Assembly (NCBI RefSeq): GCF_014633365.1
Contig: NC_068351.1
Span: 26,818,366 to 26,882,365 of the forward strand
Length of the DNA stretch: 64,000 bases
From: Diospyros lotus
Lineage: Eukaryota > Streptophyta > Magnoliopsida > Ericales > Ebenaceae
Reading direction: 5' to 3'
Each line of letters begins with the position of its first letter. Positions within the stretch are counted from its first letter, which is position 1. A program made the translations under genes and the position numbers. The notes below the pieces were generated by a model that was given only the letters and a program-made list of their open reading frames with translations, ran no database searches and was not told where the DNA came from. This document shows positions 43,418 through 54,883 of this stretch, one piece after another.

Positions 43418-46350
43418 AAAGAATTTCGTCCTCGAAATTCGCTTTACCATTATCTGTCGCCCAAGACAATCACATTCTTGGGCTACTTGCGAAATTCTCC
43501 TACTCGAGAATTCCATAGCATATCCATTGATCACATTTACCTCGAGTTACACCTACCTCAAGGCTTCACTTTAAGCTTTTGATCCTCCGACTCTCGAGGA
43601 CATTCAACAACCGAACACCACTTTGGCCTCTTGCCAAATTGTACAACTGGTTGTTGATGACGCTTATTGCAACGCTATCCATTTCTGAATGGATTTTCTC
43701 TACCTCGAGCATCACTTTGCAGTTCACTTCCAAATTTCCCATCAGTCAAAACCACATACACTAACATTGCATCATTGATCAGTCTACCACGATTTTACGC
43801 CGTTCATACACGACAACGTTTCTCACTGCCAATCACACATGGCCACGATTTTACGCTGGTCCAACCAGCAACGTCTTAACATTGATCATTCATCGCAATG
43901 TCACTTCTAGTGCCCATAAGACACTCGGACACCCATTCCACGATGGCATACCGCCATTAATCACACGCCTGCATAGCTTGAGTTGATCCTCAAGGCAACC
44001 TCTCATTACCGATCAACTTACCATGCTAACACTACCTGGAAAGCACCCATTTGGCCCACCTTGCCAACTTCGACCATTTCATACATGGTCTTCTACCTTG
44101 ACCAGCCGACTCTCATTTATCGATACGATTATGCATACTCGACATACCCAACACCATGCCAGGCTATTCTCATTTCAACCATACGTGCACTACTTGAGTT
44201 CACCTCGAGCTTGGCGATGCATGCACCATTACAATCTTACCTCGAGCTTAACCATGCTCGGGCCACAACCTTCTCCCCATCGGGAGTTCTTCGCATTAAG
44301 CACACAAAGACACTTAGGCCTTTCTTATAAGCCGATATCACACGCTAGTAGGGGTCTCATACCCATACAAGGGAACTCTTCACTGAGCAACCCCTCTTCA
44401 ATTCTTCGCCCCACTTCAGCTTTTACAATCATGTCCCCATGCTAGGCCTTACCTTGGGTATTTACCCTACCACGAGTCCAGGATTCTACCATTGCGCTTA
44501 AGGTCGCGGAACCTTTAATCAGCCCTCGTCATCACCCACGGTGCGTGGCATAAGTGATTGGCTTATTACCATCTACACAATCACTTATGCATCGCACCTG
44601 TAGGATGACTCATGCATTTGGTCCTCACCACAAGAAGCTATCATGGTTACACCTCTACTTTTGTAGCGGTCTTCTGGCCAAATTTACTCGCCCAGCTTCA
44701 ATTTCATTGGGACTCTTCAATTTTCACCATTTCTTGATAGGGCCTCTTACTCCAGAGTCACGAAACCTTTCAGCCACCACAAATCAGGTTCATTCTAAAT
44801 TCGCATTAGGCTCCTGACTTAGACCATACATAATGGTTCCTTTCGTCTTCCTCGACCTGGACAACACCAGGATTGCAACGAATTTCCATCCATAGTCATT
44901 GTATCTCAACTCTCCCACAGGTCAACTTGACCCGTACTACCCAAATCTTAGATTAGCTTTTCTTTACCACCTTGCCATTTCTTGGATGGCTTACTAATCC
45001 CCTGTAAACTCTGACTTCTCTCGGATTCTTCTTATACCCCTTTTTTTTTTTCAATCAGCTCATGCCACTCGGTGAGCGACCTCATGGGCTCTAATGCCAC
45101 AACAGCTTCACTCGTTGATTTCCTTTTACAACCATTAACCTTAGCCATGAGGCTAAATCTTTATCAATTGCTCACACTCCAAGGCATCCCTCTAGCTATA
45201 CCACTCATAGCTATCAGGTGATCTCATCACCTCACACCATTCCTGGGAACCAATTTCGTCCCATAAGTTCTTTCTTCGAGCTCTCTTTACCCATTGGTGA
45301 CATCTTAAATTCGCCTGCATCTTCCATTTAATCGACTCGATTAGCTCTAGCCGGGTCGCCCAGCTCACCACCAACACAACCTTCCTCCAGGCACTAGTCT
45401 TGCAATCCTTGACTACCGCTTTGACATAAACCCTATCCATTTAAAATCACCCCTGCCATTGCTGTGGAATTCACACTCCCACTCAATGCCGTAGGACTCA
45501 TCTTCTTACTCAGGCACTTGCCATCACGTTGGCTTTTCCCTGGTGATCTCTCCTGATAGAGTTGTGGCGCCTTTAGGAGGTTCATCCCACACTGTTGCCC
45601 CATGCTCAACTTCTCTTGGGAGAACATCTCAAGTTCTACCCAGGACACATTTCTACTCTACCGTTTATAACCCTCGCTATGGAGTAACGTTCCTTCAAGC
45701 GGCACAATTCTACCCTAACCAACCATCTTTTATCGCCTTGGATCTCTTTCTCAAAATTTCATCTGATCTCACCACCAGGACCCCCTGAATCTTTATATTG
45801 AAGGCATACACGGTACCCAATAAGGCTTTACACCACAGTCCTCGAGCCTCACGCTCCCATTATTGCCATCAAGTGCTACCACCTGGCAATTTCTCGTGTG
45901 TCATCAACTGGAAACCCTTCCAGTGCCACATGAGGACACTTCCTCATTTCGCATCGACACAACCAAGACTAACACCAGACTGTGCAATTGCGTACTTTCA
46001 CAGATTTCAAACCATGCCTTAGCCACACGTTCAACCTACCACAACTCACTTCATTGGATTAGAGATCCCTTTACTCGAAGCCTTCACATGCTTCAATTTC
46101 CCGTCTCATCGTTGGCTTTCAACTCGTAAGTCTCACCCTCCACGGCACTTACGTATCGTTCTCGATCCATTTACTGACTCTACCAATCAATCTCATCTTC
46201 ATGCATTACTACAAGATCACAGGGGTCCATCATCCCAATTTACTCGATCAACTTCGATCAAAATTTAACCACAGCTGCATTAGCATGCATCGCCACACCT
46301 CTTCTTATCACCACCACAAGATATCACCCCTTTGATTCACAAGCCTTCTT
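43418..46350. other. Internal region of LARD-like element, PPT side, no gene seen
   Basis: About 2.9 kb in which the plus strand is poor in G and rich in C and T. Many short plus-strand frames (for example 43983-44445 and 45543-46129) are rich in His/Pro/Ser/Thr and have no domain motif, as expected of this composition. No RT, integrase, protease or gag landmark is visible on either strand. Short strings such as CCTCGAG recur but no clear tandem array is present. Confidence 0.7.
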
Positions 46351-46355
46351 GCTGC

Positions 46356-47612
46356 TGATAGCATGCATATTTATGCTATATTTTGGCATTTCACCTCAGT
46401 CTTATTACGCCATTTGAAGTAATTTTTACTGATCTTTCATGGTTTCTATTTTATTATACTTCAAATCATCCTTACACTATTTTCTATCTTACTTCTATGG
46501 ATCCAAGCTTGCTTAGCTTTAGGGAATATTGGATGGGCTAGAGAAGTAGCTGGAAAAGGCTTAAAATGGCTCATTTCGAACTTCATGAGGGTAGGCCGGC
46601 CTTGGGCAATTGTGGGACTCATCTAAAGGAGCTTGGGCTCACTTTCAAGGAGCAGATTTGGGCTGCTCGATTTTGCTATTTTGGGCTCTCTTTTGTTTCT
46701 TTTCTTTTCTGTTGGGCTAGGCCCAACCCTAACCTTCCTAGCTTTTCCTTTTTTAGCCATGTATTTAAGGCCTCTTAGCATTTATTTCCAGGGGGGATTG
46801 GGAGGAGAAAGAGGAGAGATTCTCTGGCCGTTTTTCTTGTTGTTAGCATTTTCTGTTTTTCTTCATTTTTGTCTCCATTTTGTCTTCCTTGCTGTAATGA
46901 AAGGCTAAAGCTATTGTAACTGGTTGTGTATCTTGAACCCATGTGTAATCTGAGTCCCGGATGAGCTGAAAAAACTTGGTTTGTAGTTTGTTTCTTATTC
47001 ATTTCCATTTGGTTTAGTTTGAGCAGATTTGTGAATGCATGGAGCTCATGGCAGGTTTGTGTGAATTTGCATGGATTCATTTTCTGTTAAATGCTTAAGA
47101 GAACAGAATGTTGTAGCCGATTGGTATAACATCTCGGAAATGAATATAATGTGCTTGAATGGTTGTTCTTGCATAGCTCCGGATGGGTTGAATAGAGAGT
47201 GAATGGTTGCATTTTGTTTATAAGAGATTTCTGTATTCATTTTGTTGTTCCAATCATTCTAATCCTTGGACGGTTGTTGGGGATGCTTTAAGTTTGATAT
47301 CCGGAGATTAAAACAATCTAACAAGCCAAGATTTATGGGTTGGACGAGGAAGATTTCACATAGGGGACAAATACACAGCTGGGTGCATTTCATTTACTGA
47401 TTTTCATCTATCCTTGTGTTTTCTATTTTGTTACTAAGTTTTCTGTCAAAACCCCCCCTAAACAAACTGTTGTTTATATTGGTTCTCCTTGTTGATAGAA
47501 GAAGGTGAGGCTCCTTGTGAGAGACGACCTAGGGTGCACTTTGCTGTAAACTAGAGAAGAGAAGAGATATATAGAGATACTAATTCTGGAGTGGTTCGAC
47601 AGCCGCTGGCCA
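46356..47612 (+). mobile_element. Solo LTR, Athila-like (1257 bp)
   Basis: Begins TGATAGCATGCATATTTATG and ends GTTCGACAGCCGCTGGCCA, flanked by a perfect target duplication GCTGC (46351-46355 and 47613-47617). The start resembles the minus-strand start TGATAGAGCGCATATTTTC of the Athila-like LTRs at 6448-11250, and the end resembles their GTTCGACAACCCGATCA, so this copy is in plus orientation. No internal region remains. Open frames inside (46566-46908) lack protein signatures. Confidence 0.88.
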
Positions 47613-47617
47613 GCTGC

Positions 47618-50368
47618 CTTGACACCAAAGCACTACCACCATACTTCAACCCTTACGGGATTTTAGGTCTGGCTCAAGAATAACCTACAGCATACCCTAG
47701 GTCTTCGGCGTCTAATCGTCTCCACTACAGACGAGCTACTCCACGTAGAGGGCTGCAGTCCCTCCTGTGGACTAACCGTCTGCATCTAGTGGTCCCTAGC
47801 ATTAGACCCGTCACTGATAGGCGTCAACCGTAGCATTATTCCCACGCTAGACCCGTTTCTTTTCCCTAGGTTTCTTTCTCAAACTTCTCATAGATCTTCA
47901 GTCCCTGACCATCTGCATAGTCACTGTGTTGCCCTGTGCTTTAGGCGCGCCAACACTGGTCACCATCATCGTGTCACTCCCATACACTGGCCCAACACTG
48001 GTTCCCCATCGTGTTGCCCTGTGCTTCAGAGAGTCAACACCCAATCACATGTCACTCCCATACATTAGCCCAACACTGGTTCCCCATCGTGTTGTCCTGT
48101 GCTTTAGAGAGTTAACACCCAATCATTATTACTGTGTTGTCCCTTACACTGGCCCAACAACAGTTTCCTACAGCATGACTCAGGTCCCACTCTGATCTAT
48201 TTCGTACCCCGTATTGTGACTTTCACCTTTCAGTCACACCTTTGATATCGAACTCGGCATGACTACCTCGCCACGCTCGCAGCCACTATTCCTACCAGGC
48301 GTCCTACTTGACAACAAATCTATCGAATCACTACTGCGTTCCACGATTCCTCCTTAGGACTACTCTAAATGTCCTATCCCGCACGGAAGATTTTCGGTCT
48401 CACTTGACCAATTTCCTAAGGTGCTGCTCCACATCCTCGGCATCTGATTGTCACCTGCAGTTCACTAAATTGCTCAGGCCCATAGGCCACTTGCCCTCAA
48501 CGCGAGCCAACTCATTAGTCCTCTGCCACACTGTCCATAGCATCAGATCCGTTACATCGAGCTTTGCACCCTTAACATCAAGGCTACTTAAAGCCTTCCC
48601 AAGCTACGATGGTTCCACCACCATCTTACCAAAGCCATCTTACTTGGTTATCCTTGCCTTGATAACCTCAAGCTCCTACCATAAGCCCTACTCCTCATGA
48701 CTTCACATCTCTTCCCGCTTCAAGACTCTCAAACCATTTCATCTCTTGAAGCTTCATGATCTTACCCCACAAGATCATACCTCACGGCTCTCACTCAACA
48801 TTTGAAAGTTCCAACTTTCCACGACAATGGATCCCAATCCATCGTAATTCATTCGCCACCCAGCTCATCCTAGAGCTTGATTATCATAGATCTCGCAACC
48901 CACAATCAACATGCTGAGCCCATCTCAGGCTCTAGCACCCATAACCATGGAGCACCAACCATTACCTTCTAGGTAAATTGAGACCTCTCGTCTATTCTTG
49001 CATACTCATGAATGCATTTAGTCACTACGCCCGGCTTGGCCTTTCCGCACGTCTCGCTCGGGCTTCCATGACTTGGAACTAAAATTCCTAGGCTTCCACA
49101 TTGCTCACCATGCCCCTGCCCACTTGGCATCCAAAGTTGGCATTTCTTGTGCGCATAGCCCACGGATATCCTGTTGCCACATTTCACTACCCTCGGCCCA
49201 CATCGCTCATACCCTTTATTAGGTGACCTCCGCGTCTCCCATTAAGGGTCTCGTAACCTTAGACGTCATCTCGACCCCAGACATCATAATGAGGGTCTAT
49301 TCACCTCTCATCTCCCGACCTTAGGCGTCTCGCCTGACCCCAAGTGTCAATGAGAGTTCAGATTAACCCCTCATCCATCATTCACATGAACGGTTACTTT
49401 GGCCTTTCACAACTAGGACTTTTAACCCAATGGCTCTCACACGCATATTCACGCAAGCCCAACTCCTTTATCCCAAATCTGGATTCCAGCTCGACTCACT
49501 TGGGATTTTCATCTCACACCAGTACCCGCTAGGGTTCATTTGCCACATACCTATCCTTTCTTAGGATATATCTTGTTTCATCATGAAACCAATTGGGGTC
49601 CACTCATACCCTTGGCACGTCCCATCAGGATCGTCATAAAGATATAATCATATGGCACCGTATGCATCCCTCATGCATGACTCACACCCGACTCCCCTCA
49701 GTGTCTTTCTACAAGCCACCCAACATCATGCCTACTCTGGCCATGACTGACATATACCTCACATGCTCACTCCGCCTAGAGCCTCTCTACAAGCAACTTT
49801 AGCTTACTCCATTCCTGGAGCTCATCACACAACCTGTTGACAACTTCTTTCTTTGGGTTTCGAGCTAATTTCAACCTTAGCTCGCCCTAGCTCAAGCACA
49901 CTACCCTTAGCACGTCACCTCTACGGGAACCACTCCATTCCCTCATACGGGCTTGGACATCTCCCCAACATAGGTTGGTCCACTAATCCCTTCCTGGATT
50001 AGCTATACCTCGGGCTCTCTTTGTCCCATCATGATTCTTATCATGACTCGGCTTTGTGTCCCCACACAAGCCTCAACACTTCAATGGCAAGGAACTCTTA
50101 TCCTTAGAATACCTCATGAACCTCCAAATTCCCATATTCGGGTCCTCGATACCAATACCCATAGTTGGGCATTTGACCCTTCATTGCTCATCCCGCATAT
50201 CTATTCCTATAGCAAGAATATTCGAGCATCCCATTCACATTACCATAAACCTCAATGCCTTGACCCAACTCTTAGGGTCATCGGGTCACATGTGGTCCTC
50301 CTTCCAAGGCCTTCATATCAACATTCGACCACATTTCTCCAAGCATCTTCCACTTGACGTTCTAACCA
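47618..50368. other. Internal region of LARD-like element, PBS side, no gene seen
   Basis: About 2.75 kb continuing the C/T-rich plus strand, holding a short tandem array (47926-48175). The minus-strand sequence just after the PBS does not open into a gag frame; stops occur every few codons in all phases. I see no recognisable protein. Confidence 0.7.
47926..48175. repeat. Three ~80-bp tandem repeats in LARD-like element
   Basis: Units start GTGTTGCCCTGTGCTT at 47926, GTGTTGCCCTGTGCTTCAGA at 48011 and GTGTTGTCCTGTGCTTTAGA at 48089. Each contains CAACACTGG and a CACTCCCATACACTGGCCCA-like end. Period is 78-85 bp with moderate divergence. Confidence 0.85.
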
Positions 50369-50369
50369 C

Positions 50370-50382
50370 GCTCTGATACCAA
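50370..50382 (-). other. Primer-binding site of LARD-like element
   Basis: Minus-strand TTGGTATCAGAGC two bases from the LTR end (GGCGTTACA at 50385). Initiator-Met tRNA type. Confidence 0.9.
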
Positions 50383-50384
50383 GC

Positions 50385-53075
50385 TGTAACGCCCCGCTCC
50401 CACCTACGGGTGTTACTCATGAATAATCAGCTTATTATTCACACGCTAGGGCAAAGATGAAGAGACGGCTACGTTTCAATGAGAAACGGCCTAGGTGGGA
50501 ACTAGGCTTTACCCTCTCTTTGCTCCACTAAAGGATTCGGGAATTATCGAAACGACCTCGCGAAGATAAAACCCGAAACCTCGGAAGTGCCACTCCTTCT
50601 CAAACTCTTAATGAAGAGCTAAGGGTGACTTCCCAGGATCAAAAGAAATAAATTAATTCCCTAGCTTCATATAAATTATGGCAAATATGCCTTAATTATA
50701 AGGAAGTAATTTTTCTTTTCTTTGCCTCAACCATTAACCCATTTATCTCACTTCCAAATCCTTTGGAAAATATTTGGATTAATCATTCTTGGAAAAATTT
50801 GACAAAATTTTCCTTATCAAATCTCCATTGCTTTTTCCCTTTAATTATTTCAAAATACCAAATTTTCCAAACACTTAGGAAAATAAATTTCGAAATACAA
50901 CATCAAGGCATCCTCATCCATCTTCTAATATTTAAGGAAAATACTCCATCATTTGATTTCCAAAATATAGGAGTTTTCCCACAATTGCCTCATTTTTTTA
51001 TGTTAATTTAATAATTAATTTGGAGGCTAAAATACTCTTATATTTATTTATTTTAAAATAATTTATTTCATAATTTCTCAAAATGTCAAAAACAATTAAT
51101 TAAACAAAAAATAAAAAAATACTTCACAGCAGCCACAAGGGGGGGCGGGCAGTAGCAACCACGCCCCCAGTGCGCGCAGGCCGTGCGGGCCTCGCGAGCG
51201 CGAGTTGGCCGCGCGGCCAGGCGAGCAGGCCGCGCGCGCGCTGGCCCTCCGCGCGCGCCTGCTGCGCGCGGCCGAGCCAGCCGCGCCCAGGCGTGCCTTT
51301 GGCCACGCCCAGCACACTGCCTCCCCCTTTTTCTTTAAAAAAAAAATATATATATTTATATATTTTTTTTAACTCAAAGTTTCCAGAATGCTTTTACACT
51401 ACAAATGGCTTCCAAAACATTCAAGTTTGCCACTTTTCACCCACATTAAGCATTCATTACATATTTAACAAATAAATACAACATTAACCACTAAACCCAC
51501 AAAATACATATACTTCACATGCATTTCTCCCTTGCTTCATTACCTTCAACCTTGCAAAACTCTTTTCCTTTAGATGATACTCCACCTACATAGAGGTCAA
51601 AGGAACTTATGAGCCAATGCTCAGTAAGGGTGCTATGCAAATATAAATGTAACATGAGAATATAAACATGTAATGCAAATGCAATGCATACAATGGGTAG
51701 TCCTCCATGCCCTCATAACCACTTAGGTTAAGGCACCAACCAACCCCTCTCTCATTACTAGTCCTCCTTATGACCATAGGTCCACTAGAACACAAACATG
51801 CAAAAGACCATTACATGTAACTCATTCAAAACATGTACAAATGCAAACAAAACTCACCACTTGGGGTTATCCCTTACCTTTTATCCTTGAAGCTTCAATA
51901 CTTCCACTTGCCAAGATTCTCTCTTTGGCTTTTAATCACCTTAAAAGAAAGAACACAACCTTAACTCTTATACACAAAATTTAAAGGCTACTTCATGAGA
52001 GGGAAAGAAGGCTTACCTCTTGCTTGCCTTTCTTCTTCCTTCTCCTAACCTTAGCTCTTTTGCTCACTTTCTCTTCACATGTGGGGAAACCTTGAACTAA
52101 TTTCCCATCCCCCTATTTATAGAACTTTTCTTCTCAATCCATGCCAAATCTCAAGATTGCATCCTAGCCATAGATTTCTTCTTAATTCAAGAGACTAAAT
52201 CTCCACCTTTAAACACTAGCACAATCCTTGTGCTTCTCCCAAATTTAATCCTAGCCATTGATTTTAGGAGAACACTTCTCTAGACTCAAAGAAAACACAA
52301 ATCCAAGAGACTTTGTCTCCTTGAATCTCATCCATTGATCTTTATTTGGAGACTAAATCTCATCCCTTGGATCAATCCCAATTTCTCATAATTCTCCTAT
52401 TTTCCAAATAATTAAATAATGACTAATTTCAAGATTGACTAATTTCCCAATTTTCCATTTAATTTAAATCCACAACTTTTCAAGCATTTAATGGAGACTA
52501 AAATAATTTCTTTTTGATTTAAATTTAAAGGCTCTTGAAAGACATAATCCATTTACTTTAGCATTTATTTAAATCTACCATTTTCCCACATAAATGCATG
52601 ACTAATTTCTTTTTAATATGGATTTTCTTTTAATTCCCTCCATCATGGCTCTCATTTAATGCTTGAGAGGCTAATTTCTTTTTCTTTTGCATTTATTTTA
52701 AACATCACTCTTGATTCATAAGATCATGACAAGTGTCACCAATTACACTTAATCAAATAATTCCTTATTCCCAATTTTAATTAAATCTCATTCCATGAGA
52801 TTTTGCCAAGTGTCACAAATCTAACCATACTTGGCTTCCAATTTAATTTCCTAATATCCATACACTTAATCAAGAATTAAATTCTCCAATATAAATAATT
52901 TCTCCAAAAATAATTTATCTTTTTATGGGACGGAACTCCAAATTACCGTTTTGCCCCTCCTAAGGCATCATATATATTATGTGCCTTCTCTTTGGTTCAC
53001 GGGAAATTTTGAAAATTTCCATATACCATTTTCCCTTAATCGGTAATTTTATCATGACTTGTCAAGGGTATTACA
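50385..53075 (-). repeat. 5' LTR of LARD-like element
   Basis: 2691 bp, TGTAACGCCCCGCTCCC to AAGGGTATTACA, next to the PBS. It contains the GC-rich block at 51135-51325 that the left LTR has lost. A minus-strand TATA (GTTCTATAAATAGGGGG) lies near 52117-52130. Confidence 0.92.
51135..51325. other. GC-rich block inside LARD-like LTR
   Basis: About 190 bp dominated by GCGCG and GGCCGCGCG strings between strongly AT-rich flanks, ending CCAGCACACTG as in the block at 2697-2770. The frames 51096-51317 and 51170-51475 are by-products of composition. Confidence 0.75.
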
Positions 53076-53080
53076 ACTCC

Positions 53081-54022
53081 TGAGGTGCATCGACGGCACC
53101 GACTGCCAGACTGTGCTAGAAGAAATTCATGCAGGTCACTGCGGTAATCATTCAGGGGCACTTTCGCTGGCACAAAAGGCCCTCCGACAAGGGTTTTATT
53201 GGCCCACTATAAAGCAAGATTCCGTGGAGACAGTCAAGAGATGCGAAAAGTGCCAAAGGTTCTCCAAGGTTCCGCGAGCTTCGCCAGCTTACCTGCAGCA
53301 GATGAGTAGCCCGTGGCCCTTTGCCGTTTGGGGCATGGATTTAATCGGGCCACTCCCAACGGCTCGCAGAGGGTGTAAGCATGCCATAGTGGCAGTTAAC
53401 TACTTCACCAAATGGGCAAAGCCCAAAGAGCTCGCACAGATCACCAGTGCGAAGGCACAAGTGTTTACATGGGATAACATAATTTGTAGGTTCGGAATGC
53501 CGCAACAAATAATAACGGATAACAGAACCCAATTCACCGGTGAGCAATTCATCCAATTCTGTGAATCAATGGGGATCCGAAAAAGTTTCACCGCCGTTGA
53601 TCACCCCAAGGCCAATGGGCAGGTCGAAGCTGTCAACAAAATAATTAAGCAGACCCTGAAAGCAAAGCTTGAACCTAGAAAGGGGGCTTGGGTGGATGAA
53701 CTGCAAATAGTGCTCTGGGCTTCTCAAACAACAGCTCTAAGTAGCACTGGAGAAACCCCATTCTCAATGGTGTATGGATCGGAGGCTATGATCCCCGCTG
53801 AGAATGAAGTGGCCAGCCACCAAAGGGCCACCTTCAGCTCAGATCGCAATGACTAGCTGTTAGCAGCAAATCTGGACCTGCTCGAGGAATCGAGAGATAT
53901 AGCCCGCGTAAGGGTCGTCGTCTATCAACAAATGGTAGCACGATATTACAACAGGAAGGTTCGGATCCGACGTTACAATGTCGGGGACCCGGTACTACGT
54001 CTGGTACACCTAGGAGCTTGGG
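53081..54022 (+). pseudogene. Tat integrase
   Basis: The resumed frame holds a zinc-binding HHCC module (HAGHCGNHSG ... CEKCQRF, about 53128-53265) and a complete D-D-E core: WGMDLIGPLPTARRGCKHAI, IICRFGMPQQIITDNRTQFT and PKANGQVEAVNKIIKQTLKA. Then come ETPFSMVYGSEAMIPAENEV and, after a TAG at 53854, a C-terminal stretch ending RRYNVGDPVLRLVHLGAW. The catalytic core is unbroken from 53081 to 53853. It ends at the LTR starting at 54023. Confidence 0.9.
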
Positions 54023-54883
54023 TGTAATACCCTTGATAAGTCATGATAAAATTATTGATTAAGGGAAAAATGGTATATGGAAATTTTCAAAATTTCCCTT
54101 GAACCAAAGAGAAGGCACATAATATATATGATACCTTAGGAGGGGCAAAATGGTAATTTAGAGTTCCGTCCCATAAAAAGATAATTTATTTTGGAGAAAT
54201 TATTTATATTGGAGAATTAATTTTTGGAGAATTTAATTCTTGATTAAGTGTATGGATAATTGGGAAATTAAAATGGAAGCCAAGTATGGTTAGATTTGTG
54301 ACACTTGGCAAGATCTCATGGGATGAGATTTAATTTAATTTGGGAATAATAAATTTGTTGATTAAGTGTAATGGGACACTTGGCATGATCTTGTGAATCA
54401 AGAGTGGTGTTTAAAGAAATGCAAAAAGAAAATAAATTAGTCTCTCAAGCTTTAAATGAGAGCCATGATGGAGGGAATTAGAAGAAAATCCATATTAAAA
54501 AGAAATTAGTCATGCATTTATGTGGAAAAATGGTAGATTTAAATAAATGCTAAAGTAAATGGATTATGTCTTTCAAGAGCCTTTAAATTTAAATCAAAAA
54601 GAAATTATTTTAGTCTCCATTAAATGCTTGAAAAGTTATGGATTTAAATTAAATGGAAATTGGAGAAATTTGTCAATCTTAAAATTAGTCATTATTTATT
54701 AATTTGGAAAATAGGAGAATTATGGGAATTTGGGATTGATCCAAGGGATGAGATTTAATCTCCAAAGAAAGATCAATGGATGAGATTCAAGGAGACAAAG
54801 TCTCTTGGATTTGTATTTTCTTTGAGTCTAGAGAAGTGTTCTCCTAAAATCAATGGCTAGGATTAAACTTGGGAGAAGCACAA

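Larger units (their letters stand above)
41291..53075 (-). mobile_element. LARD-like non-coding LTR element, minus strand
   Basis: Two family-A LTRs (41291-43403 and 50385-53075) flank about 7 kb, 1.26 kb of which is a later solo LTR. A perfect target duplication ACTCC borders the whole element (41286-41290; 53076-53080). On the minus strand the PBS TTGGTATCAGAGCGTGG adjoins the right LTR and the PPT AAGGGGGGTGGAA adjoins the left LTR. No gag, protease, RT or integrase motif was found in the internal sequence on either strand, so it fits a large retrotransposon derivative (LARD) mobilised by a chromovirus-like partner. Confidence 0.85.
36151..54022 (+). mobile_element. Ty3/gypsy Tat-lineage element, plus strand, interrupted
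   Basis: 5' LTR (36151-36831), then one long gag-pol frame in the order gag, protease, RT, RNase H, second RNase H, integrase. The second, separate RNase H just before integrase is diagnostic for the Tat lineage. The frame is interrupted at 41290 by the element at 41291-53075; removing it and one ACTCC copy restores codons A-P-L-L-R-C across the join. The 3' end is lost at 54023, where an LTR of another family begins. About twelve in-frame stops and two frameshifts make it inactive. Confidence 0.88.

Noticed and set aside
46566..46908. Hydrophobic plus-strand frame in the region of the LARD-like element
   Set aside because: Lies wholly inside the Athila solo LTR (46356-47612); no start context or family resemblance.
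43418..50368. Possible host gene cluster from the many plus-strand His/Pro/Ser-rich frames
   Set aside because: All are short, lack domain motifs and follow from a G-poor strand; the region is bounded by PPT, PBS and LTRs of one element.
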